Source of the DNA: Aphrocallistes beatrix
Taxonomy: Eukaryota; Porifera; Hexactinellida; Sceptrulophora; Aphrocallistidae
Assembly: GCA_963281255.1 (NCBI GenBank)
Contig: OY725503.1
Span: 186,001-250,000 of the forward strand
Direction: 5' to 3'
DNA: 64,000 bases
A model generated the notes under the pieces. The model saw only the letters and a program-made list of their open reading frames with translations, was not told the origin of the DNA and did no database searches. Position 1 is the first letter of the stretch, and every line of letters begins with the position of its first letter. The position numbers and the translations under genes are program-made. Below, in pieces: positions 31,562-44,087 of this stretch.

Positions 31562-32290
31562 TTATTCACTCCTGTAATGTTTATTGTTTTCCTTTACTTC
31601 GTCTTGATATATCTTAACACAACAAAAAATAGCATATACAACACATATACACATACACGTCAACACGACCCACAAATATTTCAAAAAATAATATACGAAG
31701 TCATAGATACTCAGCTGTTCGATTTGATAATATTTCTCACAATTTAAATCTCCACACAACAAGGCTGATGAAGCGTTTGTAAATATTTCTGCATTCCTTT
31801 CGTCCAAACTGGGATCTAAGCATGTCTTGATGGTTTTATGGCATTTTTCTTTCAAGGTGTGAAATTTTGATTCATCACAAAGCGCCCTTTCCCAGTAAGT
31901 GGACTCAACCCAACCATTGACAATATCACACCTCAACATCCCACAAAGATCAGCCAAACACGACACAATCGCACCACTTTTCCTCTCTTTATCATGCTTC
32001 CTGTCCATATGAGAGTCTAAAAATAGCTCTGTATTGAATATTTTCCCGCAAAAACCACAAGACCATCTGCTCATACCATCATTGAACTTATTCTCTTCCT
32101 GCAAGCCGAATAAATCATTGGTCGGTTTTAAAGGACATATTTCCGACACCTGGTATTTGTCCAAAAACTTGAAAACACCTTTTTCTGTCAAAATGTCTCT
32201 GGCAGCTTTTGAGTAAGATCGTGAACATGGTTCTGTCTTGCGCAAGAGAAGTGTCAACAACAACAACAACAACATGTAAATAAAATGCAT
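31562..32290 (-). CDS. C2H2-finger protein with signal peptide and C-terminal membrane segment
   Basis: 242 residues, single exon. The first ~17 residues are a hydrophobic signal (MLLLLLLTLLL). Around residues 75-95 is one classical finger, CGFC with 12 residues to HMDRKH (C-x2-C-x12-H-x4-H). After it come many Cys residues, which could pair in an ER or extracellular domain. Near the C-terminus is a hydrophobic segment VVLTCMCICVVYAIF, followed by a charged tail. A C2H2 motif in an apparently secretory-pathway protein is unusual. I do not know a name for the family and infer no function. Its 5' end is 303 bp from the 3' end of the kinase gene, in the same direction. Confidence 0.75.
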   Translation of the reverse strand: MHFIYMLLLLLLTLLLRKTEPCSRSYSKAARDILTEKGVFKFLDKYQVSEICPLKPTNDLFGLQEENKFNDGMSRWSCGFCGKIFNTELFLDSHMDRKHDKERKSGAIVSCLADLCGMLRCDIVNGWVESTYWERALCDESKFHTLKEKCHKTIKTCLDPSLDERNAEIFTNASSALLCGDLNCEKYYQIEQLSIYDFVYYFLKYLWVVLTCMCICVVYAIFCCVKIYQDEVKENNKHYRSE

Positions 32291-32592
32291 TGTTTGCTAC
32301 AGTTGCTAAGTATATGAAAAATTTATAAACATTTTCAAACCAAAATAAAATTGAGAATAATTGGAACAAATTTTTTTACTCAAATTTGGGAAATTTCTAT
32401 TTTTGTTTGTTAAAATTGTTTCTCTTATTGGCTTTATCGCGCGCTAATTCCGAGATTATTTCCTCAAATATAATATTCAATATTTAGTTAAAAAAACAAC
32501 AACACAAATCAAAGGAAAATGGAGCATAATGATACATTCTAAATATACAAATAAACAACAACAAGGTTAAAAATATTCACAAAATAAACAAC

Positions 32593-35500
32593 TCAACTAA
32601 AAAACTCATATATTTCTTGTTTATATTTCTTGTTTACCTGTTGGGCTGCTCTCTCAAGGTCATAATCGCACATTTGAAGAGTGTTGGAACATTCCAAAAA
32701 ACTGATATGTGGATAATCACGTCTCATTTGCTCTGCGAATAATTTCAATTTTATATCTTTCCTGGCTTCAGTTAAGTTCCAATGGAATTTCTCCAAAATT
32801 TCGTTCACCACATTCTCGCTGAGAATTGGAAACTCGTTTTTTAGAAATGAGATGATTCTAGGCCTATCATTGAGTGTCAAATTTGAAAGGTTTGGCTTTA
32901 AAAGTGGTTTTGGGGGTGGGGGTTTGGTTTTCAAGTTTTTAGGTTTGGGGGGCAAACTAGGCTTTTGGTTTGTTTCCAAAGATTTCTTTCCTTTTTTGAA
33001 GCTTTCTTTTCTCCGAAGTTGCTGCTGAGGTGTCAAAGCTGTGTCGCCATTAATTGCTTCATCGTAGATACACTCTTGGTTACTTGGAATGTCGTAGGAT
33101 ACGTCAAATCGTGATCTTTCTAATGCTGTTCCTCTGGATTCGTAAGGGTCATCATCAACATCATCTAGAATTCAGATATATTACATTTGTTTGTTTGTTA
33201 GTTTTTTGTTTTTTTGATAAACATATTTTAATCTCCAAGATCGTTTCCATAAAAGCTCTATTTATACATTTTAGGAATACATTTATAGTTATAAATAGAA
33301 CGAACCATCATCTGATTGGTGGATAGCTACAAGTGCAGTTGTATCCCTGGTTATCCCCAAGTCATGATCTGGACTATTGCTATATATGGCATTAGGTAAA
33401 CCACTGGGTTTCATAGTGGTGTAGGCCATAGAACTTGATTGGTCGAAATCTTCTAATCCCTCGCTTATTTTAAGACGGTTGCCGAGTGCCAGAGATAGAT
33501 ATCCAGATCTAATTTTAGAATTCAAAGTAAATTTTATTTTGGGTGACTTGAATATACAGTCGACTCCACTTAATAGGGTCACATCGGTCAGAGGACATTT
33601 TGCCCCGATTAAGCGGAGAACCCTAGTAACCGAAAATATTTTGTATTAGCTTCTATGTGTGGAGCTATTCCGGTCCTGCCAAAAGTGGCCTGATTAAACA
33701 GTGACCCTATTAGGCAGAGTCGACTGTATTTAATAAGGACTTTAGTAGAAAACCTGTCAACTGTTGGATTTTCTCTTAGCTGCACACCTCTCATCTTAAT
33801 CTCGTCAACTGCCGCATAGTTCATGTCCTCATACTGATCTATGGTGGTTAGTGGTATGGCCTTGTCTGGGTCCCATTCTTCATACTTGACACTGTCTCTA
33901 GGGTTTCCTGCGGTTTGGAGGAACTCTCTCGTGGGGCTCTGTGGAAGTAGGTCGAAGTTGACGTAGTTGGAAGGGATAGGTGGAGCAGGCAATTGTTCGA
34001 CTTTCCTTTTTTTAAACTTTTCTAATTGCTTCTGTTTGAATTTATCTATTTCTAAAAGATAATTATTTCGTGTAAAGATGATTGGATGGATGGATGGATG
34101 GATGGATGGATGGGTGGATGGATGGATGGATGGATGGATGGATGGATGGATGGATGGATGGATGGATGGATGAATGGATGGATGGATGGATGGATGGATG
34201 GATGGATGGATGGATGGATGGATGGATGGATGGATGGATGGATGGATGGATGGATGGATGGATGGATGGATGGATGGATGGATGGATGGATGGATGGATG
34301 GATGGATGGATGGATGGATGGATGGATGGATGGATGGATGGATGGATGGATGGATGGATGGATGGATGGATGGATGGATGGATGGATGGATGGATGGATG
34401 GATGGATGGATGGGTATATAAATTACTTTTTTTATCAGTTTCCATGTCCTTTGATAGAATATATCCAGATTTCAAATTCGTCTGATTCTGTCCAACCCAA
34501 TGTTCCTTTAAAGATCTAAAAATACATCAAATAAACAAGCAAACAAACAATAAAAACAAATAAAGTAAACAAATCTCACTCGTCTATAATTAGTATCAGA
34601 TCGTTCTTCCTGTATGGGACACATCTATCTTCATCTACGTTGCTAGGAGAATCCATCTTAGCTAAAACCACTTCCGGTGCCATCTGAAAATAATAATATA
34701 TCTCAATACTGTGTGTAAAAATTACTTTTTAAATTACAAAAAATTCGTTCGTATGCATTGAGTTATGTCTCATTGATTGTAATCAAGGCTAGCTGTAATA
34801 CTAAATCCCTATAATCTGATTGGCCAATACAACTTAACGCCTTCTATAGAAAGATAAGAATATTTGACCAAATTTGTACGGAATGTTTGGTGTAAAGTAA
34901 AGAAAAAAATTTGCTATAATAATGACTCATTTATACTAGGAACTGCCCTAAATATCCATGGTTCTATTTCGAACTTATAGAGGTATAAACTGATATTGGT
35001 TATATTAGAACTAACGTGTCTAAGTCTGCTATTAATGTCGCTAAATTTAGGTCTATCATCAGGCTCCACTCTCCAACATTCCATCAAAAGCTCATAGATA
35101 CTGTTCCAGCATAGTTTGGGTTGTTCCAAGCGTTTATCTAACTCCAGCTGGAAAATGACCTAAATAGACTGATAAACTAAATATAGTACACTTCCTGTGT
35201 GTTAAAACCCTTAAAATACCTGGGATAATTTCTATTTATAGCAAAGAACCAACACTTATAAGGTTTCCCCGCCCAGAATGACTTAATCGGAAATGAGTTA
35301 GCAAAAATCTAGCGCCATGTAAGGTATTAATACATACATTTCAATTGAAAGTGTAATTTGTCCGAGATGCAAGATAAAAATTTAAAATAGATTTTGACAC
35401 CTGTTCATTGATAGTTGCAACTGTCTGATATAACTATGGCATGACAGCAGAGAAAAAGACACTGACATGTGGCGTAATCTGAATCCTACCACTATGGAAA

Positions 35501-37112
35501 CTATATGGATTGCCACCTGTACAGAATGGATTTTTGGCCATTTCCTTGGGTGGAAGTTATAGACAGTTGCCACTGAAAGTTTCACATAAAGGCTATTTTA
35601 AGAACTTCATAGGATTTCACTTCATCTGTTGTTGAGAGATTGAGAGATTGCTACAGTCGACTCCGCTTAATAGGGTCACTGTTAATCGGGCCACTTTTGG
35701 CAGGACCGGAATAGCTCTCACACACAGAAGCTAATACAAAATATTTTCGGTTAATAGGGTTCTCCGCTTAATCGGGGCAAAATTCCTCTGACCGATGTGA
35801 CCCTATTAAGCAGAGTCGACTGTATTTAGTTCTCATCCATGGTCCAATTGAAGATAACAATGTTTGAAATAGGAGGAACACAGAAAATCTGAAACGCTTT
35901 TTCCAATGTAAGTCACATTTTGCTCAAAATTCACTTGGCAATAAGCGATATCATAAATACTGTAGTATAGGACATGATGGGGAACCAATTGGCACTGAAA
36001 CCTTCAACAAGGATTGCTAGAATGATTTCATTCGTGGAGGAATAAGTGACTCAACCCGAATAAACAAAAGACTCGATGCCATTGGTTGAGATTACACAAT
36101 ACAATTGACTCGTTATTAGCTCATCATTGAATTAGATGGAGCCTTGAAAAGGTGTCAAATTATAGTTCAATTAATGCCACATAATTGTGACTTAAACTAA
36201 TTAGGAGTTCATTAAAAATTTTCAGGTTTTAGGTGAAGGTATAAAAATCCTGCTATGAATATCCATCAGTAGAATGAATAAATGTATCTGATTGGTCGAG
36301 AGAGAACTCACGTGTTGCATGGAGAGGTTGGGCCAAGGTTTAGTTGCATGCGAGAAAATCTCCCAAACTGTGACACCATAGCTCCACACGTCACTCGCAC
36401 TCGAATAGTGTCCGTTTTCTAACACCTCTTTAGCCGCCCTAAAGGATGGAAAAGTGGAAAAGAGCAATTTGACTACAAATATGGCATATCATACTTAGCT
36501 ACACATATGCTAGAAGTTATATTTATAGAATAACACTCCGTATGCAACTTCAAAATATACTAATTATAAATCTTAGTTAGCAAAACAGACGTTTTTAGAA
36601 CATTTTAGAAGCATATTTGTAGACATTGCAGCATCACGTAAATGCAAATTATTGCTTTGTTTTGTTAATTCAATTGCTTGTGCAATCCACACCATGTTGT
36701 TATCTTTCTACATTGCAGCTGTGAGGTAGCCAATCAAATGAGTGGGTCATACAGACATCTCGTTTATCTCACTGATTGGTAGAAATCCAACCAATAAGCT
36801 TAGAGAGTTTAAAGTATAGATGATATGTGTACTCAAACAATAAGAAAAATGGAAAAACATTAAAGAAAGTAAGCAAAGACGATAAACAAGATCTATAATG
36901 GCAATATTTATTCATTAGTTAGTGGCCGAAGCATCCAAGCATATTTTAATGTTGATTAAATTATCCATTTTGGAGCAAAAGCCATTTTCCAAACTCTAAC
37001 TTAAATAAGTAAATTAGTACCATCCAAATGCCACTTTGTGAGGTGTCATTGTCTGAACCAAATCCACGTCTTCTGGCAGAAAACGTGTCATTCCAAAATC
37101 ACTGATCTTAAC
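32593..37112 (-). CDS. ACK/TNK2-family tyrosine kinase, exons 4-11 (kinase C-lobe, SH3, UBA)
   Basis: Exons (descending): 37021-37112, 36312-36438, 35016-35159, 34580-34683, 34427-34515, 33754-34051, 33306-33508, 32593-33164; all phases agree. Exon 4 begins VKISDFG (the Mg-binding DFG), matching ACK after the HRD exon at 60467-60652. Then GWAAKEVL occupies the APE position (Pro replaced by Lys), and [27 protein letters not shown] complete the C-lobe. An SH3-like domain follows ([20 protein letters not shown]). I see no CRIB motif. A long Pro/Tyr-rich tail with [10 protein letters not shown] leads to two UBA-like helical repeats at the C-terminus, as in ACK. ACK kinases are cytosolic and act in clathrin/EGFR signalling. 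Confidence 0.85.
33557..33726. mobile_element. Pogo-like palindromic MITE, copy 6
   Basis: 170 bp, TA-flanked. It occupies most of a 245-bp intron of the ACK-family gene (33509-33753). Confidence 0.9.
34081..34411. repeat. (GGAT)n microsatellite, about 82 units
   Basis: A nearly pure run of GGAT with two or three interruptions. It fills most of a 375-bp ACK-family intron (34052-34426). Open frames through it (WMDG on plus, HPSI on minus) are artefacts. Confidence 0.97.
35225..35312 (+). repeat. Dispersed TTCTATTTATAG repeat, copy 2
   Basis: TTCTATTTATAG, AAGGTTTCCCCGCCCAGAATG and ACTTAATCGGAAATGAGTTA agree closely with 58010-58095. In an ACK-family intron. Confidence 0.65.
35654..35822. mobile_element. 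Pogo-like palindromic MITE, copy 7
   Basis: 169 bp, TA-flanked, in the ACK-family intron between 35160 and 36311. Confidence 0.9.
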
Positions 37113-37538
37113 CTAAAAATAGAAAGTAAATTTCAAATTAGGCAGAAAATATACAACCAATCAATTCGGTAGCATATTTTGTATGCACCTGCTTGACAAC
37201 GGATACATCATCTTGGTATTTCGCAATAATCAGTGGGTGTTTTAGGAAAGAATTTGATTCGTAAGTGTCTTAAGAAGTTGCGAAACAGTGTGTGATTCCA
37301 CCACAAACCACTTATCTATCATGTATCAGTTTAGAAATGTTATTAATGATCCAAAAATACTTTCAAACATGTTTTTTCTACCTTAAGTTTCAGTTCCAAA
37401 TCTACAAATGAAGTACTAAGAGAGTCAACACAAATATCAATCTGTATATCCGTAGTTCCATATGATTAACCAATGAAATTGGAACTATAAATAAGATTAG
37501 AATTGTAGTAATAACCAGAATTTAATAATTTTATCAAA

Positions 37539-38648
37539 ATGGTTGAAGTACTACCTCCGCAGTCTAACTTTGAGCGGTCGAATTTCCGCGCCCAAACCCC
37601 GATCGATATTTTAAAAGAAATTAGCCAATCACAAGGCGCGAAACAAGAAAAAGTGACACCAACAATAATCGTGAGTTTGGACGATGGCACAGAAAATGAG
37701 AACACGAACGGGTTCGTTCAAAGGAAAGTTCCATCGAAGTTTGGGGCAAATGGACACAAAATGCCACTTAGCCTACAAAACTCTCCAATCGATTTCGAGA
37801 CTCAGTCGATGGAAAAACGACCCAAACTGGAATTCATTCATAAAGTGAACTTCAAAAGCGATTCGAACCATTCACGTACCAAATCTGAAATCTTTGACCC
37901 ACTCATCAAAGAACACATGGACGAATTACAAAATAAAATTTGCCTCCAAAATCGATATACCCACAAACACCGACACTCTATCAACGCAATTTTTGACACA
38001 TTCAATCAAAAGAAATGGATTCACAAAAGGATCAGCAATGATGAGGGAAATTCGTCGCCGGAAAAGTCAGAACAAAGCTCGATATATTCTGATTCAATCG
38101 ACAGCGAAGCTTCCATAGAAATCAAAGAGGAAGATCGGAATGCGTGGATAAAGAGCGGGAGAATGTGCGATGCAGATTCTATTTTTAAACTACTAACGCA
38201 TGACTCACATTTAATTAACTGCGCAGATCACATATTTGGATACTCAGCGATGCATTGGGCGGCGAAGAAAGGGCGCTGTGACGTCATAGCGATGCTAGCG
38301 ACTTCAGGCGCCATTATCGACTTGCGATCTAATTCAGGACTCACTCCTTTACACATAGCAACGCAAAACGGCAAATGGAATGCGGTTGAGATACTAATTT
38401 TGGAATTGGATGCAGATATAAGGGCTCGGGATAATAATTCGCTTCGCCCATTGGACTATTTAAAGCAAACCGCGCCTTTTTATATTCGTCACCTTATAAA
38501 GTTTGGGACATTTCCACAAGCTAAACCATCTGAGCCACTTTGTGAAGTGGAGTTCGAGACACAGTACAGAGAGAAAAAGTCAAAAAGTCACAAAAAAGTT
38601 GGGAAAAATGCGAAAAAGTTTAATAAGCAAGGTTGTAGCGAAGTCTGA
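37539..38648 (+). CDS. Ankyrin-repeat protein, SOWAH-like
   Basis: 369 residues, one exon. The first ~200 residues are polar and Ser/Lys-rich without a known fold. The C-terminal part carries ankyrin repeats: KEEDRNAWIKSGRMCDADSI, then FGYSAMHWAAKKGRCDVIAML, SNSGLTPLHIATQNGKWNAVEIL and DNNSLRPLDYL. The wording FGYSAMHWAAKKG resembles the sosondowah (SOWAH) signature TGFTALHWAAKHG, and the repeat layout is the same, so that family is my best guess. A Lys-rich tail could be a nuclear localisation signal. It lies head-to-head with, and 427 bp from, ACK-family exon 4, inside that gene's large intron, on the other strand. Confidence 0.7.
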   Translation: MVEVLPPQSNFERSNFRAQTPIDILKEISQSQGAKQEKVTPTIIVSLDDGTENENTNGFVQRKVPSKFGANGHKMPLSLQNSPIDFETQSMEKRPKLEFIHKVNFKSDSNHSRTKSEIFDPLIKEHMDELQNKICLQNRYTHKHRHSINAIFDTFNQKKWIHKRISNDEGNSSPEKSEQSSIYSDSIDSEASIEIKEEDRNAWIKSGRMCDADSIFKLLTHDSHLINCADHIFGYSAMHWAAKKGRCDVIAMLATSGAIIDLRSNSGLTPLHIATQNGKWNAVEILILELDADIRARDNNSLRPLDYLKQTAPFYIRHLIKFGTFPQAKPSEPLCEVEFETQYREKKSKSHKKVGKNAKKFNKQGCSEV

Positions 38649-39235
38649 GAAATGAACCAATCACTTGACGAATTATTTGGCGCCAATTCAAAGTATGTAT
38701 AAATAGTAATATATCTAAATGAATAACAGTTTGACAAAATGTTCTAAACGTCTCAAAAATATTTTTAATGCAGCTACTATTATAGGAGATGCCTTATTGT
38801 ATTAGCCAATAAGAATCCAGGGATTTAACATTACAAACTGGTTTCGACATTCCTGGGTTTTCAAATATGCAGATTTCCGAAAATAATAGGATTTCTATAA
38901 TGAAATTTATTGTAAAATTCAAACAAAAAATTGAAGATTTGAATATAATGGATTCCCTTTTAAGGCCACTTTATAATTTAATATACTCTAAATTTAACTT
39001 CAGTAGGAAACGTTAGTGTTTAGAGATCAGTGAAATTGTAGAAACAAACTTATTAAAAGGAGTGTACTCCAGTGAGCTCCTTTCAAATACATTCGAAAAT
39101 AATGGGATTTCTAAAATGAAATTTATTGTAAAATTCAAACAAAATTGAAAAAATTGACGTTAATTTTTTAGAGATCAGTGAAATTGTGGAAACAAATTTA
39201 TTGAAAGGAGTGTACTCCAGTGAGCGGGCTCCTTT

Positions 39236-39340
39236 AACCGTAGAATGCCCACTGGGGACACAGTGTCCCCGATATCGCGGATGTCTCCCAGCCATTTTCT
39301 ATGCCGCTGAAGCCATATAAATGCTGGGCATTCTACAGTT
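39236..39340. mobile_element. Small TIR element with GGGGACAC palindrome, copy 1
   Basis: Ends AACCGTAGAATGCCCA and TGGGCATTCTACAGTT are inverted repeats. At 39254-39270 is the perfect palindrome-like GGGGACACAGTGTCCCC, followed by GATATCGCGGATGTC. A second copy, reversed, lies at 46245-46350. Confidence 0.7.
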
Positions 39341-41628
39341 ATAATGCTATGGCAGATTATAAATTTCACAATTCCACAGCTTTAATATGAATATTTCATT
39401 TTCACATTCCTTCAGTCACTACTGTAGCTACACAATCGCTGAGATTATATAAGGCGGATCAGCTGAGGAAAATAAGATCTGGCAATTACTTCGTTATTTA
39501 TTGCTGTCAACAAATTTTATAAAAAACCGACAGACATGTAATCCTTAAATAAAGAAAAACAGGTGATTTTTCGCTACATCATGCTTATTTGACTGTGTCA
39601 TGCATAGTTCCAACCAATCAATCCTCAGCATTACGAAATAATCGATTGACCAATGAGAATCTAAAATATTTAGACTAATCGAATTTTTTAAGAGGAATTT
39701 ATTGAATATTTATATTTTCCCTAAATTTTCAAAACGTGCCACTTGTAATGGATAAGAACTTTTGATATGTCAAATTTATAGTTTGGAAGATTGTCACCAA
39801 TCGGTTAGAAATACAAAATATCTTCGAAAACCTAAGAAACAGATTGCTACAACTGTTATCTCTGTATCGAGTGTAAGTACATACTTTCAACATAGTCTGT
39901 TGCCAAGTAGAGATGCCCCTTACATATCCTATAATTCTATTGGTTGAAGTCTAATTTTATTAAAACACTAACATGCACTTTATCAGCAGACAAAACAATG
40001 AAAAAACTATAGAATTCGATTGGCCATTGACACTACACATATAAGACCTAAATTCACCACAAAATATATGAATGGTGACATTTTATTTAAGTAGATATGT
40101 GTATATATACGTATATACATATGTATATATACGTATATACATATGTATATATCACATTTACGTATTTTCACCTAGGGATTCTATCCAATATATCTCCTGA
40201 CATCAGATACAATAGATTATGGATATTTAAAAAATCTCACAGAAACGTATGGGTTCAAATCCACCAATCAGATTACTGAAAGGCATTCTAATATTACTAT
40301 GATAGTGTAAAACATACTTTACTGTACCTTAGTGTACCACTTTATTCTGATAAAGTGGCACAACTATCACACCTCCTAATCGTCCCCACCTAGTACCAAG
40401 GTTCAAAGTTAAGTTATATGGGTATGTCATAACTTAAAAAGCTATTGGGAGTATTTTGAAATAGCTACACCCCTTTGGAAGGTAGAGTTAAGATCTCTGA
40501 TCATTCAATATATGTTGTAAGAAATTGTAGATATGAAATGGATTAGTTATGATGCTATATATATCTCTTTCTGCTAAAAATAGTATCTTTCCAAGGATGA
40601 TTGGTGCCTGTAAAAATCAATGGAATGATTTTAAGAGTATTATCAAGTCGAATTAAAATGAAAAGTAGGGGAGAGACCCCTTAATTATACACTAAGGGAC
40701 AAAGGTATTTGCACACTTCATTATGTCACGTGCATTTAATACTAAAATGGTCTATTCATGAAGATTAAAACTCCGAAATGGTAAGTGATACAGCTAATCA
40801 GGTTTCAAATTCGATATCTTCGCATTCGAATTAGTTATTGTAGGATATTTCTAATTAATTACTAATTCCCAATGTTTTCAAATTATCAATCACTGCCACC
40901 TTGTGCCACATAAGTCCATTTTTATCACTATACATGATGGTAATGTACTACCCCTTGTGGCACAGGTTGATAATCCTACTCATTGGGTTGAGCCATTTGT
41001 TAGAAATCTTCACTAATTCGAATGTGAAGATTTCGAACCTTAAATCAGACTCTTAATACTAGCTCTTAGAGTTTGAATTTCCTTCATGAAAAGATACAAT
41101 TTAGTACTATTTGTATGGGGAAGAATATAGTGTACAAATACTTTTGTCCGGTTAGCGTATAGCTATAATAAACAGATTATAATTATGGAAATTTGATTGG
41201 TCAAACGCAACATCGAACTAATGTCTCGATGCTTAACCAAAGACTCTCCAAATGCGAACGTTAAAATATCAGAAGATGATGGTATCATCTACTTTGGTTA
41301 ATTTCGATAAGCCTCGACATCAAACTTCCCACCATACGAATATAAATCATCGTACTTTCAACCAATCGATATTCAGTTTTAAGAATAAATATGATTGGCT
41401 AGTGTGAATAAATTAGCTTTTCAATAAACTGACACCTTTGGTATGCTTTGAACATCGATTGGTTATCAAAAATTGCTTACTTTCAGCACTTCCACATTCA
41501 AAATTCTCTAATTCATTCAAATATCCAAATTTATGCTTTGAAAGCCAGCAATTTATTTTAGTAATACAGCATTGCTATTTTAGTATATAAGTTCTATTAA
41601 TAGAGACTAAAAGACATAAAGCGAAATA

Positions 41629-41960
41629 CAGTGGAACCTGTATATAACGGCCACCCAAGGAACTGGACAAAATTGGCCGTTATACACAGGTGACCGTTAT
41701 ACACAGGTGATTGTCTTAATCCCCAAAAGGTATCAACGTAGTGCAATAAATATCAAGCTTTTAGAAATCCATTACTTGAAGTCATTACATGAAACTTGTT
41801 TATTGTTCGTAACAGGTCCTGTAATAAACATATAAAAAGGTGAAAAGGTGATGGCCGTTATACACAGTTTTAGGATCAGTAAGGGACTACAAACGGGTGG
41901 CCGCTGGCCGCGTTGAGCAGGTGACCGCTATAGACAGGTGACCGTTATAGCAGGTTCGAC

Positions 41961-41961
<1 letters not shown>
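41629..41961. mobile_element. Tigger/pogo-like element with CAGTGGAACCTG ends
   Basis: Starts CAGTGGAACCTGTATATAACGG after TA and ends CCGTTATAGCAGGTTCGAC before TA. Internal motifs GACCGTTATACACAGGTGA repeat. No coding capacity. A (TA)n run follows the right end. Confidence 0.65.
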
Positions 41962-41992
<31 letters not shown>

Positions 41993-42912
41993 TATATTCT
42001 CTTGATTTTTGTTATTATGAATTATTTCTTCTACAATTTAATATTCGATAAAAAATTCATATAAACGACTCGATCATTTAATTGGTTGGTTTCAATAATT
42101 CAATTTGGAATCCGGGCACGAAAAGTGTCATTTATGGCAGAAGTTTGTACCACTTCTAACTATGAGGATCATAGCAAGACAGTAGTTTATTTATAGCTTC
42201 AAATAACTCAGCTGATCATGTGTCAACCGTTTTGATCAAACATTGGGAGAATAGTGATTGAAATGATACTCAATAACGGAAGCATTTTAAGTGGCATAAA
42301 AGTGTCAGATTGTGTCGTATCTGCTAATCTGAATTCTGCAAAATGATTGGTGGTTAGACCTTCTATGACAATCAATCTTATGTGTCAAAGTGTGACTATT
42401 GCTGTGATTCAAGAAGGAGACAAACAAATTTGTTTACTTCGTTGCATACCTATTAAGATTTCAACATAATCAATATGTTGAGCACAGCTGTGGACAATTG
42501 GATTGGTCAATTTTGAAATCGTCTACTAACATGGTTTTAAAAGGAAGAGATTAATATGTATTCATAAAGTCACCATCACGGATGGATGGAACCAATATTT
42601 CACACCATCTCGACACATTTTTAATCCCTCTCAAAATAGAGTGAGAGTCATTTGGAATTTTGCAGAGCCACCATTCCTACAGACAATTCCAATTGTCACA
42701 AGTCTGTTTCCATTAAATTTAAGGAACAAATTTGGAATTGATAAATTTCTCTTTCCCTTGAAAATGTAACACAATTAAATTATGGCTACTCTTCCTCTCC
42801 ACGTAGTGTGTCCTCATATCCCAAATGTGTCGGTCGACAGAAAGTTCATAGCATAAACTCGTGAAAGGGACACAAAGGGACACAATGGTATTTAAAAGGA
42901 GCGGAATATAAA

Positions 42913-43290
42913 CACGTTTCATATATACAAATAAACACGTTTCATATATACAAATAAACACGTTTCATATATACAAATAAACACGTTTCATATATACAAA
43001 TAAACACGTTTCATATATACAAATAAACACGTTTCATATATACAAATAAACACGTTTCATATATACAAATAAACACGTTTCATATATACAAATAAACACG
43101 TTTCATATATACAAATAAACACGTTTCATATATACAAATAAACACGTTTCATATATACAAATAAACACGTTTCATATATACAAATAAACACGTTTCATAT
43201 ATACAAATAAACACGTTTCATATATACAAATAAACACGTTTCATATATACAAATAAACACGTTTCATATATACAAATAAACACGTTTCAT
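42913..43290. repeat. 23-bp minisatellite, about 16 copies
   Basis: The unit is ACACGTTTCATATATACAAATAA, nearly identical in every copy. ACACGT gives each unit an E-box-like core. The unit length is not a multiple of 3, so it is not protein coding. The near-identity indicates recent expansion. Confidence 0.97.
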
Positions 43291-43963
43291 ATATTTCACA
43301 AAACCTTTGAAAACCTCCAATCAACATATATATGTAATCTCTGAATCAATATCAGATAAAGTTACTTCGTAATAAAATTAGAAATACAATAGAATCGTAA
43401 CCAATCAAAGATTATCTTTCCTTGACAACAAAATAAAGGATAAAAATGCAAGGCTTCAATATTTTTCTGATTCTGTTGTGATAGCTGGAATCAGTACCAA
43501 ATCTAAGCTCTCGCTAGAATGAATGGCTGCAGTTAATTACTTAGTTCCATATTAAGTTCCAGTTTATCTCAACTCTCATGACTCCTCGCATGGTACAAGG
43601 TTGGGCACATGGAAAGTGGATCAAATCATCACTCACACAAGTACGCGTATCAATCTAGTGGCATTGAGGTGGTATAACTTAAATGGCAGAGTCACATTCA
43701 TGCACTATACAAGAGTTTTTTTACATATACGTGGTAGGATACTTGGAAGCAGTCATCTCACTGCTTAGAAAGTCCATTTACGCTTCAACACAAAAGAAAA
43801 ACTCTCCTTGTTATTGGTCAAAATATTGCCATCCTTTGCAATACAAAATTTAAATATCAAGTTTTAACATAAACAAAATTGCTACATAAGTTTTGAGAAG
43901 TATCTCCGTTCCTGTAAATGTGCCTACTAGCCACATAATATCATCAAATTAAATCACTAAGTG

Positions 43964-44087
43964 CAGCGGTCTTCAACCTTTTTTGGCTGTGGACCCCCTA
44001 ATAGCAATTATTCCTATATTCTGTGGACCCCCTGATATATTCTGTGGACCACTAAGGGACCACTAAGGACCACTAAGGGAACCACTG
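43964..44087. mobile_element. hAT MITE with 8-bp target duplication
   Basis: Flanked by perfect ACTAAGTG repeats (43956-43963 and 44088-44095). The left end is CAGCGGTCTTCAACC and the right end GGAACCACTG, with CTGTGGACC(CCC) repeats inside. It matches the elements at 58593-58757 and 62884-63002. Confidence 0.9.

Noticed and set aside
34082-34519. Plus-strand frames encoding long WMDG repeats and minus-strand HPSI repeats
   Set aside because: They are translations of the GGAT microsatellite, in an intron; all frames through a 4-bp repeat stay open.
34580-34683. MAPEVVL as the kinase APE motif
   Set aside because: It lies after the alpha-I region (DDRPKF) in the spliced order; phase and homology place it at the SH3 domain, and the real APE position is GWAAKE at 36438.
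37539-38648. Ankyrin gene as an exon of the kinase
   Set aside because: It is on the opposite strand with its own start and stop.
42913-43290. CRISPR-like regular repeat array
   Set aside because: Units are contiguous without unique spacers, and the DNA is eukaryotic; it is a minisatellite.
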